A stretch of 64,000 nt of DNA, from the NCBI GenBank assembly GCA_020634515.1, contig JACKBL010000006.1, forward strand, positions 124,001 through 188,000, in the 5' to 3' direction. The notes beneath the pieces are model-generated. The model saw only the letters and a program-made list of their open reading frames with translations, made no database searches and had not been told where the DNA came from. Both the position numbers and the translations under genes were made by a program. Of the stretch, positions 8,987-17,391 are shown in pieces (the stretch's first letter is position 1; each line of letters begins with the position of its first letter). Origin of the DNA: Ardenticatenales bacterium (lineage in GTDB: Bacteria; Chloroflexota; Anaerolineae; Promineifilales; Promineifilaceae).

Positions 8987-9318
8987 CTTATCCTCCACAA
9001 ATAGTCATCCCAATACGTTTGGGCTAACTCAATGTCTCTGGATTGTGTTTTCTTGTCGCCCCCATACAACAAAATGACAACTGTGTTGTCTTTGCGCCCA
9101 AAATAAACACGATAACCGGGTCCATGTGGGATTCGTAACTTGCTTACGCCATGTCCCACGCTTTTGCAATCGCCGAAATTTCCCAATCGAATTCGATTCA
9201 GCCGGACACGAATTTTTGCTCTAGCTTGTCGGTCTCTTAACCCTTCCAACCAATCCCGAAATGGATTTTGTCCTGAATCGGTCAAGTATTCCAGCAATTC
9301 AATTTGGGTATCGCTCAT
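8983..9318 (-). CDS. higB: HigB/RelE-like killer toxin
   Basis: 111 aa from the ATG at 9318; a TTG at 9336 would extend it by six residues. The pattern QNPFRDWLEGLRDRQARAKI, VSKLRIPHGPGYRVYFG and ILLYGGDKKTQSRDIELAQ is that of the phage-derived Gp49-like/HigB toxin family, ribosome-dependent mRNA interferases. The basic and tyrosine residues of the YRVYF/GGDKKTQ region are kept, so the toxin is probably functional. TACAAT lies six bases before the ATG and would suit a -10 box of a leaderless transcript. Confidence 0.88.
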   Translation of the reverse strand: MSDTQIELLEYLTDSGQNPFRDWLEGLRDRQARAKIRVRLNRIRLGNFGDCKSVGHGVSKLRIPHGPGYRVYFGRKDNTVVILLYGGDKKTQSRDIELAQTYWDDYLWRIR

Positions 9319-9372
9319 AAACTGATTGTAGCACAAAAGCTACAACTCGCGCATTCTTTCGTGAAAATGTAG

Positions 9373-9506
9373 CGACGCTCCTGACGCCGCGTTCACCTTG
9401 CCATGTTTCAATAGGGTGGGGTTGAATGCCGGCATTATCCAACAACAATAACCTCCCCCTACACCGGAAAGGCCGCGCCCTTCGCCCGGCGGCGTTAGCG
9501 TCCGAC
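9373..9506 (-). repeat. Intergenic element, copy C
   Basis: The longest copy. The plus strand runs from GACGCTCCTGACGCCGCG through GGTGGGGTTGAATGCCGGCA to GGCGGCGTTAGCGTCC, so its two ends form an imperfect inverted repeat (GACGCT..ACGCCGC against GCGGCGT.AGCGTC). It lies just upstream of the higB start. Confidence 0.6.
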
Positions 9507-9525
9507 CTAATGTCTTGGTTCAATG

Positions 9526-9630
9526 TCTTGGTTCAACGCTTGCTTGAGCGGCGGGCGGGTGAGGAGACTGCTTTATCGGATTAATCGAATACTTGAAAAG
9601 CCCCGGTCTCGCCCGTCCGCTCTAAGCGTT
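9526..9630. repeat. Large imperfect inverted repeat at the intron boundary
   Basis: AACGCTTGCTTGAGCGGCGG near 9528 pairs with CGCCCGTCCGCTCTAAGCGTT ending at 9630, enclosing about 55 bases. The arms have unpaired bulges, as attC sites do, and GTTCAAC at the left end fits RYYYAAC. The group II intron-like sequence begins right after the final GTT. Confidence 0.5.
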
Positions 9631-10529
9631 GTGTGCGACCCGTTCGCTCGAAACCGTGTCTGCGGACACGGGGGATGAGCGGCAAAGTTACTGAACTTTG
9701 ACAACTCCGTATCCAAGTGGGTGCGATATTACCCTAGCGGGTAGGGAATATCAACTCCCCCCGTCCCAATGGATGGATAGACAGCCCTTCCCTCTGCGTG
9801 CGACTGGTCATCAATCGTGGAAAGCGGGAAGAAACGGTTCACGCTGCCAGTCAGAGGCGGCTCAGAATCAGCAGGCGGCTATGGATAACGAAAGTGAAGA
9901 TGTGGTTGAAGCGTCGTCAGCGAGAACTTGCCAAACTGACTGACAGGCAAGCCCAAAAGGGATTGGTCTCTGGTCATGACCGTACATTGGGTTATGACAT
10001 CCATTCTCACGAGACCCGGCGTAAAGCATCATCCTACGGCCACGCAAAATGGACTTAGTAGAGGTCAGGTCTTATGACAGATACAAAGTATACTGAAGAT
10101 TGGCAAACAATCCCTTGGTCAGAAGTATGTCCTCGACGCCGATATTGCCAAATGCTTCGACCAAATCTCCCATCCAGCTTTATTACAGAAGTTGAATGCG
10201 TCAACGCCAGTCACGCGATTGGTAAGACAATGGCTGAAAGCAGGCATTATGGAAGGAGATGTCTTCTTGCTGCCCAAAGCCGGAACACCCCAAGGCGGGG
10301 TTATCTCCCCGCTGCTGGCAAACATCGCTCTGCATGGCCTGGAAAACGAACTGGTTGATGTCCTTCCCAAAAGGCAGAAACCGGGCGTCATTCGCTATGC
10401 GGATGATTTCGTCATTTTGCATGAAGATTTGGACACTCTCAATAGGTTGCGAGAACGGGCGGAAGCGTGGTTAGCTCCGATGGGACTGCATCTCAAACCA
10501 GGCAAAACCAGCGTCACCCACACATTGCA
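9631..10529 (+). mobile_element. Group II intron relic with truncated reverse transcriptase
   Basis: GTGTGCGACC at 9631 fits a group II intron 5' end (GUGYG). About 440 nt of plausible ribozyme sequence follow, then the intron-encoded protein. It starts at ATG 10074 (EDWQTIPWSE, the LtrA N terminus). The frame then changes near 10120 into KYVLDADIAKCFDQISHPA (RT domain), TPQGGVISPLLANIALHG and VIRYADDFVILH (catalytic YADD). Roughly 145 residues are missing between IPWSE and KYVLD, so an internal deletion occurred. The protein is cut after GKTSVTHT by the insertion sequence at 10530, losing the X/maturase and endonuclease parts. It cannot encode an active protein. Confidence 0.8.
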
Positions 10530-12035
10530 CTTTAGTTTTCCGTAAATGGGGTTTGAATTTTGGTGCTTCAAACCCGAAATCAGGCCTTTGCGAGCCGGAT
10601 AGCTTCGTATCCAGGCGGCAAATGTGCCGTAACCGAAGCCTTCTTAGAAAGTTGGTTGGAAAGTGGCAGACCAACTTTTTTTAAATGCTTCATCAGGCGT
10701 CCATACGTCGGTTTGGCAGCTCTGTCCCAGAAGCCAGTCCGGATTGACGGTAGGGTCGCCGCCAGATATTTCAATAGCGACCCGAAAATCATGGTCAGCG
10801 CCGGCAAGCGCGTGAGCGCGGTCGGGTGGTGGACATAATGCCGACCGCCGCCACCAGACAAAATGTACTTGCCCGTTTGCGGAACTCCTTCTATCGGCCA
10901 GCGTTCTGGGTAAATCGCCTGCATGGAGGCCGCGGTCAGTTCCAACACAGGTGTACCCAGCAGCAGCGGGTCTTCGAAATCGGGGTGGTGAATGGCGACA
11001 ACCTGGAGCGGCGTGTGTCGCAATTTGCGCTTACGCTTTTCGTCTTCAACCCGATCTAGATGACGCTCCAGGAAGTAGACGGGGACCAGACCTCAACCTT
11101 TATCTCAACGCTATCCTCAGCAACAAGCGTGTGCGTTTGCGTTGGTTGAGACGCTGGCAGGAGATTGTCCCCATGTTTTCGCGCCAATGGGCGCACCACT
11201 TCAGCCTGGTGGCGGCTGGGCGTTGGCCCCTTCTTGGAGGTTCGCGGCGGTATCTTGCCTGCTGTTTTGCCGAAGGTGCAGTTCTTGGCTAGCCGTACCA
11301 CACAGTTATTCACCCCATGCCTAACCGCATCTACCAATGAAAATCCAGCATCAAAGAGGGCCAGGTCCGTCTCCGTCAGCTTTTTGCCGACCTGCTTGTA
11401 CACCTTTTCCATCTCCGCGGATGGCGCGTTTTGACTCGTATCAACGCAGACCAGTAGTTCCAGGATGGCGACCCGTTGTTCTCCAACACGCCCTGTTGTC
11501 CCCATCATGCCAAATGGCACACCGGGCACCGCTTTGTGGGCATCTGAATCATACGTTTTGCTCTTCAGCCCTTTCACTCGTGCCCTTTTGTATGCCGTCA
11601 TATCGACGGGTTTCAGCTGGTACCCTTGAATCACCGTTGCCTGCCATTGACCAGCCGCGTCTACTTGCTTTTTCAACTCGTCGAGCAACTCTGCCAGATT
11701 GAACTGACCGTACGTGATCGCTTTGGCTGCCCGACGACTCCTTGCGGCTCGTTCTGCCTCATCATCAATGAATGCGCTCAAATACTGGTCGACCGCGGGC
11801 ATGATGCCACCGCCTGATTCGACAAAGTATCCGCTGTACATCGCGCTGATGACATCACAGATTCCTAAATCGGTTCCTTTCGGCAGCGTGGCAACCATTT
11901 GCTCAATTGCTTGTTGCATCTGATAATGGATAGCTGTGGGCGTGTTGGTGTTGGTGTTTGTTTTCACATACTAATCATCCATCAACACGCCCCTTTTTGC
12001 ACCCCCTGTTTTCTCTCAGTTAGGGAAAACCAAAG
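10530..12035 (-). mobile_element. Insertion sequence (about 1.5 kb) with frameshifted transposase
   Basis: Imperfect terminal inverted repeats bound the element. The left end reads CTTTAGTTTTCCGTAAATGG; the right end (reverse complement) reads CTTTGGTTTTCCCTAACTG. It carries one minus-strand transposase gene in two frames. The left end interrupts the group II intron reverse transcriptase. The right end is followed at once by a partial ORF, so one or both flanks were probably deleted. No clear target duplication is seen. Confidence 0.75.
10580..11967 (-). pseudogene. DDE-type transposase, broken by a frameshift
   Basis: The N-terminal frame (11967-11056) includes a YQLKPVDMTAYKRARVKG region, LLVCVDTSQNAPSAEMEKV and LFDAGFSLVDAVRHGV, where DTS and DAGF are likely the first two catalytic aspartates. 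The C-terminal frame (from about 11083 to 10580) reads LVPVYFLERHLDRVEDEKRK and continues to YPERWPIEGVPQTGKYILSG, with the likely catalytic Glu. The two frames meet at about 11085, where VEVWSPS changes phase to LVPVYF, a one-base indel. The family was not identified beyond DDE transposase. Confidence 0.8.
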
Positions 12036-12386
12036 CAGTACAAACGGGATGAAATTGGCGATCACTTGTGGCGGCGCATTCGTAATTTTTGGGCCGATGA
12101 CATTGAAATAGCCGACGCTTTTGATAGTACCGATCATATTCAGCGCAAGCTGAATAGGCTGCTGGCTTATATGCACGATGATCTGGGGCGCGATCCGTTG
12201 TCGTTTCCTGCCCTATGGTGGCTGGCATCGTTAATTGAATTGGAACTGCAATCGGACACTGAATCAGCATTCTTGTCAGAAATTCAGGATTGGATTCAAT
12301 ATGATCGTGAGCGAAAAAGCGAATTAGAGGCTACGGCGCAAGCTTTGAGGCGTGTTGCTGCGGAAATTTATCAGAGTTCGGCATGA
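12036..12386 (+). CDS. Unknown protein, probably 5'-truncated by the IS
   Basis: The reading frame is open from the IS right end (KQYKRDEIGDHLWRRIRNFW) and ends at 12386. The first ATG, at 12066, gives 106 aa (MWRRIRNFWADDIEIADAFD to AAEIYQSSA). It is acidic and largely helical, with WWLASLIELELQSD and a coiled-coil-like end (DRERKSELEATAQALRRVAA). No family is recognised. Because the frame starts exactly at the IS boundary and no ribosome site precedes ATG 12066, I think it is the tail of a gene cut by the IS. It precedes the candidate defence pair and might have belonged to the same operon. Confidence 0.5.
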   Translation, partial: QYKRDEIGDHLWRRIRNFWADDIEIADAFDSTDHIQRKLNRLLAYMHDDLGRDPLSFPALWWLASLIELELQSDTESAFLSEIQDWIQYDRERKSELEATAQALRRVAAEIYQSSA

Positions 12387-12535
12387 GCGCGCGCGGAATC
12401 AAACCGCAAACTGAATTTTGAAGGGGCAAATGGTGCTGCGCTACCGGCGAACCTTGGGGTTGTCCAACGGGCTGTTGGCCAGACAGCTTTGGCAGCGGCT
12501 GCGGGCGGGTACGGGTTTGCCGAGGTGAGGGTGGT
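12387..12535. other. Short intergenic region before the candidate defence pair
   Basis: Only short open stretches are present (ATG 12383 MSARGIKPQTEF, then ATG 12430 for 32 codons). I do not support any as a gene. No clear promoter hexamers stand out. Confidence 0.4.
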
Positions 12536-14125
12536 ATGGAAGTGGATGTGCAGTGGCAACCGGGATGGACAACGGCCGTAAAAATCGAAAGCGGTGGCCG
12601 TTACCCCCTGGGACTGAACCGATTTCACAACGGTCTGGAAGAAATCCTGATCAAGAGCATTACCGTTCTGGCAAACCGGCTACGTTACTACGCCTACTGC
12701 TGCTGGGCCATTGGCGACATTGAACGACATGAATCGTGTCAGAATTGGGGTGACTTTGTACAAGCGTTCCAAAAACGGGAAACAGCCTTGGCCTCGGGTT
12801 TATATTTACTTGAAACCGACTATTCTGTGCCAGGATCAGAGAAAATCGCCAAAGTCATCACAAGTGAAGCAAAATCCCTCATTTGCAACTTCAGCATTAT
12901 GCAATCAAATGACCTCGGCGCGTTTGGTCTCTATTATATTGGTACATCCTACACGTTGGGCTTGATTGAAAATAACGAGAAAGGCGTTGTGGTGCTAACG
13001 TCCGCCGGGCAAAGGTTGTATGAAATTGCAGAAAAGCGGTATCGGAAATTAAAACCGGCTTATTACACACGTTATCGCGGACAGTCGCCTGTACCAACGG
13101 TCGTTTTGCACGAGTGGGGACAGGTGAATGATTTTGACAATATCCGTAACCCCGACTGCCAGGCAGAAAGAGAATTTTTTCACTCACTGCTCTTTCGGCT
13201 GAATCAGGCAACCCCGGGGGATTGCCGGCGCGATACCCTGGCATTATTTCTAACCTGTATTGCCCACTGCGAGCAATCTGGGGTGCCCTTCACTGAAGCG
13301 GTACTTAGCCACATTCATACCTACCGCTGTTATCAACGCGAGTCAGGTGATGTGATACCCTTTGCCGTACCAGAACCCTTCCAAGATGTGCATTTTTACT
13401 GGGCCATTTACGAAGGTCACGTCTATTTTCGCGGCTGGCTTTCCACTGTTTTCCAAGCGTTTCTCACCTATTTGAAAGGGTGTCCCAATGGAGCAACATT
13501 AGAAGATTTTCTCGACGAAATTGATGCGAAAAGCTTTAACGAAACCATTGCCCATTTTTGCGAAGTACAGGCGGACTGGTTGGGTGGAACGATGGGCGAC
13601 ATTTTAACCCGGATAGGCGGACCGCCAGACTTAATCGATCGATTTTCGGAGGTACAGGTAACGGCCGATAATCAGCATCAATCTTTATCTGGAACCTTGG
13701 CGAAATTTGTGTTGGTCATGGCTGCTCTTTGGCAGCGGTTTCGAGAAGCAAGATATGACCAACGGTATCAAAATGTGGCTCTGAATTTGAGCAGCGATCT
13801 TTGGTTTGACGTCCTGTTTCAACTGCCAACCATGCGACATATGCCGGTTATGCGTTTCTTGCGAAAAATGATTCAGGCGTATGTGCTCAATCAGCATGAC
13901 CGGATCATGATTGAGAAAAGTGATCTGCGCCGCTGCTGGTTTACAACAGAGCAAGGGAAATACTTCTGGCAGGCAGACGTCAATGTGATGTGGCGACCGG
14001 CCAAGTACAGTACGATCATGAACTTTCTCCGGGACATGAACCTGATTGCCCTGGCAGATGACCAGCAATGGCGGCTAACGACAGAAGGCAAGGAATTGTC
14101 TCAAAAATTATTGGCAGGTGGATGA
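12536..14125 (+). CDS. Unknown protein paired with a PLD-like gene
   Basis: 529 aa without a recognised family. The first 15 residues may not be translated; AVKIESGGRYPLGLNRFHNG looks like a conserved start. It contains LRYYAYCCWAIGDIE, a cysteine-bearing middle (TCIAHCEQSGVPF, HIHTYRCYQRESGD) and a C-terminal segment from about 460 on (SDLRRCWFTTEQGKYFWQAD, MNFLRDMNLIALADDQQWRL, TTEGKELSQKLL). That last segment reads like a winged helix. Its stop overlaps the next gene's start in ATGATG, so the two proteins are made together. Only one TGCCGGCA lies in this pair (in the partner), base composition is more A+T-rich, and an IS abuts upstream: signs of recent transfer. Role as a defence component is inference. 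Confidence 0.7.
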   Translation: MEVDVQWQPGWTTAVKIESGGRYPLGLNRFHNGLEEILIKSITVLANRLRYYAYCCWAIGDIERHESCQNWGDFVQAFQKRETALASGLYLLETDYSVPGSEKIAKVITSEAKSLICNFSIMQSNDLGAFGLYYIGTSYTLGLIENNEKGVVVLTSAGQRLYEIAEKRYRKLKPAYYTRYRGQSPVPTVVLHEWGQVNDFDNIRNPDCQAEREFFHSLLFRLNQATPGDCRRDTLALFLTCIAHCEQSGVPFTEAVLSHIHTYRCYQRESGDVIPFAVPEPFQDVHFYWAIYEGHVYFRGWLSTVFQAFLTYLKGCPNGATLEDFLDEIDAKSFNETIAHFCEVQADWLGGTMGDILTRIGGPPDLIDRFSEVQVTADNQHQSLSGTLAKFVLVMAALWQRFREARYDQRYQNVALNLSSDLWFDVLFQLPTMRHMPVMRFLRKMIQAYVLNQHDRIMIEKSDLRRCWFTTEQGKYFWQADVNVMWRPAKYSTIMNFLRDMNLIALADDQQWRLTTEGKELSQKLLAGG

Positions 14126-16263
14126 TGGCCAAGTTCAACCTGGTGGACTCCTTTTTTGACAAGCGGCACGGATGGGAAACGGCCGTGTTGTGCAGCTATG
14201 GTCTTGATCTCAACTTCTTTGAAAATTACCTACTCAAACTGAACGCTTTGTACGCCTGCGATAACATTGCGCTATTTGTGGATGGACAAACCTATGACCA
14301 GTTTCAGCAAGCCGCCTACACGCCGCATTTACTTAACCGCCGGTATCTGGTCTCCTGGTTGCGATCGCCCGGTGTCTTTCACACAAAGCTATATTTGCTG
14401 GCCTCCTCCAAAAAGGTGCTCATCGGGCTGGGCAGCGCCAACCTGACGCGGGAAGGGATTGCCAGTAATTTGGAATTGCTGACTACATTTGAGGTGTCAG
14501 AACGGGATCGGACATTTGGAGCCTTACTAGGCGATTGCCTTCTTTATGTCCAGCGTCTGGCACAATTGACACAGAGTAAGAGGGCGCAAGATCGAGTAGC
14601 GGCGTTGGCAGACTGCTGCCGACCGTTTGTACGCGCAGAAGACAAAAATGATAGTCGAATGCAGTTCCTGCACAACCTGGATCGGCCGTTACTGGATGAG
14701 ATTGTAGAGGTGCTAAACGGCCGTTCCGTAACCAAGATCCAAATCGTCTCCCCATTCTTTGACCGGCAGTTGGCTCCCTATGGGGAATTACGAAGCCTTT
14801 GGCCTGATTGCCAGGTTGAAATCTATATCCAACAGCACAAAAGTAACTTTCCCCTGGATCAATTTGATAACTTGTCGGCAACGATTAGCGTTTATCATGA
14901 CATTGACCGTTACTTACACGGCAAGGCCATCCTGTTTCATACGCCAGAGCAAACCTACCTGTTTATGGGTAGCGCCAACTTTACCGTGCCGGCATTGCTG
15001 CGGTCGGCGGCCCTGGGCAATTTTGAAATTGGGGTGATGGGCGTAGTTGATGAGGAAACGGTCGTTGCAATTTTACAGCCAACCGGACAGACGCCCGTTT
15101 CCATAACAAGTGCTGCCGACATTCAAGTTGATACCCGTTCAGAATTTCCACCCAGGGGTGCGGCAAACGTTCTATACCTGGTCGAAGCGGCATTAGAAAA
15201 CAACCACATCAAGATTGAGACCAATCCAGCCATCAGTGCGGCTCAATTTCAACCCCGGCGCTATCTGTTGGTGGATTTTAATGAAAACAGTCTTGAAGGC
15301 GCATTGTCGCCAGATTTAACCGTTACGTTAACCGCCGAAATGCGCAAGAAAATGCAGAGACGCTTTGGCATACAACTCATAGGCATAGATGAGCAGGGCC
15401 GAGAGAAGTTCTCAAACCTGGTATGGGTCATTGATTGGGATGAACGAGCGGGGGACAGACACGACCGGCAGTTGTGCCGCATTTATAGTGATCCGTCACA
15501 ACTGTTTGATGTACTGGAAGAGATGATGGCGGCCGGCGATGAACGTGAACTGATGCTGTTTTTGCAGCGTTTCGATATACCACTTGATTTACTAATATCC
15601 CCTCGTTTAGCCCAAGGTCCACGCAATGTGAAATCAAAAGGAAATGTTATTGGAACGCTGCCGGTGCATTTAAGCAAGCTCTTTTCAAATAATGTGCTAG
15701 CCGCTTACGATACCTGTTTGGATCGGCTACTGGTCAAGATGAAAAAGCATGTGGCTGAAGTTCAGCCTGATAAAATCAGCAATTTTGTCCTGATTTTTAA
15801 CACATTCCTGGTGCTATTGGACTTTGTGAACAGTTGGGCCAGTGAAAAATATCGTGACAAGCCGACCATTTCAAACGATGATTGGCTGCTCATTCGCGAC
15901 TGTTATAACATGCTGCTAAAACACATAACGGCCGTTTGGGAATTGGTCTGGGGCAAAGACGGTTACCGCAACCGGATCAATGCCCGGCTGGCAGAACGGG
16001 AGCCTGATGAAGGGGAAGCGGCCGTCATGTTTGAGGCTCACTTGCTGGCAGATTATGATAATTCAGCAGCGGAATTGCAGGAATTTGTATTACGGCCCTT
16101 GGGAACCTTTGAGGCATTATTGGTGGCATTACGAATAAAGACCCAACAGGGCAAATTGGTACAGCCCAAAGTATTTCCCAACCGCCATCTCTACCTGGAG
16201 CCGCGACAGTTGGCCGGGCTTCAACAACGGGTTTCCCAAGGCGGTTTATACACTTATTCTTGA
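14122..16263 (+). CDS. Phospholipase D-like protein with two HKD motifs
   Basis: 713 aa from ATG 14122, which overlaps the upstream stop by 4 bp (GGCAGGTGG precedes it). Two PLD half-sites are visible: H87/K89 in VFHTKLYLL with GSANLT (104-109), and H266/K268 in YLHGKAILF with GSANFT (283-288). Two HKDs on one chain can form a complete active site, as in PLD-type nucleases and lipases. The C-terminal 400 residues (from FPPRGAANVLYLVEAALENN on) match nothing I know and are predicted helical. PLD-like proteins of this arrangement occur in bacterial defence loci (DrmC, restriction nucleases of BfiI type). With the upstream gene it forms an isolated two-gene operon. Nuclease activity is likely, target unknown. 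Confidence 0.85.
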   Translation: MMAKFNLVDSFFDKRHGWETAVLCSYGLDLNFFENYLLKLNALYACDNIALFVDGQTYDQFQQAAYTPHLLNRRYLVSWLRSPGVFHTKLYLLASSKKVLIGLGSANLTREGIASNLELLTTFEVSERDRTFGALLGDCLLYVQRLAQLTQSKRAQDRVAALADCCRPFVRAEDKNDSRMQFLHNLDRPLLDEIVEVLNGRSVTKIQIVSPFFDRQLAPYGELRSLWPDCQVEIYIQQHKSNFPLDQFDNLSATISVYHDIDRYLHGKAILFHTPEQTYLFMGSANFTVPALLRSAALGNFEIGVMGVVDEETVVAILQPTGQTPVSITSAADIQVDTRSEFPPRGAANVLYLVEAALENNHIKIETNPAISAAQFQPRRYLLVDFNENSLEGALSPDLTVTLTAEMRKKMQRRFGIQLIGIDEQGREKFSNLVWVIDWDERAGDRHDRQLCRIYSDPSQLFDVLEEMMAAGDERELMLFLQRFDIPLDLLISPRLAQGPRNVKSKGNVIGTLPVHLSKLFSNNVLAAYDTCLDRLLVKMKKHVAEVQPDKISNFVLIFNTFLVLLDFVNSWASEKYRDKPTISNDDWLLIRDCYNMLLKHITAVWELVWGKDGYRNRINARLAEREPDEGEAAVMFEAHLLADYDNSAAELQEFVLRPLGTFEALLVALRIKTQQGKLVQPKVFPNRHLYLEPRQLAGLQQRVSQGGLYTYS

Positions 16264-16456
16264 GATACTTCGGCATTATTCTGATACAAAAATTACTACC
16301 CGACTCCTTTGGGAATGACATTATCACTATGTTTGCACTTTTTGAGAGAAAGGGGCCATGACGAGAAATAGCACATTGACAATGAAATAAGAGCCGCATA
16401 GCCCACTTTGAGGTACAAGATGGTTTGCGAAAACTATCATATCTCGAGGTGAACTA

Positions 16457-16600
16457 TGCGTCTGCCTGCCAGTCGTATGGCTGGACCAACATTTGCGCCA
16501 CTATCTGACTTTGTTCGCTGACTTTTTTGGCCGACCACAGTACAAGTATTTCGTAACCATACTGCTGGGGTCGATGCTGTGTCAAAACAGTCAATAAGGT
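16457..16600 (+). pseudogene. Transposase N-terminal relic
   Basis: Plus-strand reading gives RLPASRMAGPTFAPLSDFVR in one frame and, after a shift, DFFGRPQYKYFVTILLGSML in another, then CQNSQ and a stop. This resembles the first 50 residues of IS701/IS4-like transposases (AP..FFGRPQ.KYF...LLG). No ends or further coding sequence are seen. The rest of 16264-16671 holds nothing I can support. Confidence 0.5.
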
Positions 16601-16671
16601 GGACATAATGGACGACATCCTCCGCACCTTTGACCCGGTGCCAGGGACAATCACCCATGCAGAATGAACCC

Positions 16672-17247
16672 TCAAACCTTGAGCGAGCCGCGGAACCCTC
16701 TGGCGGCGTAGTAAGACGGGGCGCCGTTGTGATACACAAAGACGGTGTTGTAACGGCGATCACAAAAGAGCGCGCCGCCGAGTTCTCGAATTTCAGCCGG
16801 CGTTCGCACCCAACTGGACGTCGCCGTGTCGAAATTTCCCAGTTGCTGCAACGCCCGGTATTGCGCTTCCGTTAATAGATCAATCCCCATGTCCGCGGCC
16901 ATGTCCATTGCATTACTTTCTGGTTTATGTTCTTTCCGTGCCTCCCAGGCCTCGCGGTCATAACAGAGACTGCGACGGCCTTTGGGACTTTCCGCCGCGC
17001 AATCATAAAAAATGTATTCACCCGTTTCCCCGTCATAACCAACAACATCCGGTTCGCCGCCCGTTCTCTCCATTTCATGGAGCGACCACAGTTTCCCCGG
17101 ATTCGCGTCGAGTTTTGCTCGTACTTCCGCCCATCCAACGTTGGCATGACGGTGCATGTTTTTCTCAAAACGTGCTTTTAAGACGTCTAGCAATTCGTCA
17201 CGTTGTTCTGGTGATAGTGCCTTTTCGTTGTTATCTATGTGGTTCAT
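16672..17247 (-). CDS. DUF4256 domain protein
   Basis: 191 aa covering the full DUF4256 family: LSPEQRDELLDVLKARFEKN, WAEVRAKLDANPGKLWSLHE, ERTGGEPDVVGYDGETGEYI, FYDCAAESPKGRRSLCYDRE and a C-terminal ELGGALFCDRRYNTVFVYHN. Function is unknown in the literature I know; the fold is cytosolic and soluble. It stands alone, between a transposase relic and the MITE that ends recQ. Confidence 0.88.
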   Translation of the reverse strand: MNHIDNNEKALSPEQRDELLDVLKARFEKNMHRHANVGWAEVRAKLDANPGKLWSLHEMERTGGEPDVVGYDGETGEYIFYDCAAESPKGRRSLCYDREAWEARKEHKPESNAMDMAADMGIDLLTEAQYRALQQLGNFDTATSSWVRTPAEIRELGGALFCDRRYNTVFVYHNGAPSYYAARGFRGSLKV

Positions 17248-17296
17248 GTTTTTGTACCTGTGATGGGAGACTGTGCCTCTCTTTTAATCCCGGTTG

Positions 17297-17391
17297 GTAA
17301 CTACCAACGCTCTGTGGAGATTGGACCCATTTCACGTGCTCAATGACCATTTTCACCAGAGAAAATTGGTCCACTCGAGCTTAGCCGTTAC
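17297..17391 (-). mobile_element. 95-bp MITE, recQ-terminal copy
   Basis: The element runs GTAACTACCAACGCTCTGTG to CTTAGCCGTTAC in reverse orientation relative to the copies at 42396 and 55665, with some divergence from them. It is flanked by a perfect 8-bp duplication CCCGGTTG (17289-17296 and 17392-17399). GTAA ends with 8-bp duplications are typical of IS66-family elements. It overlaps the last codons of the recQ-type gene and provides its stop. Confidence 0.9.
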
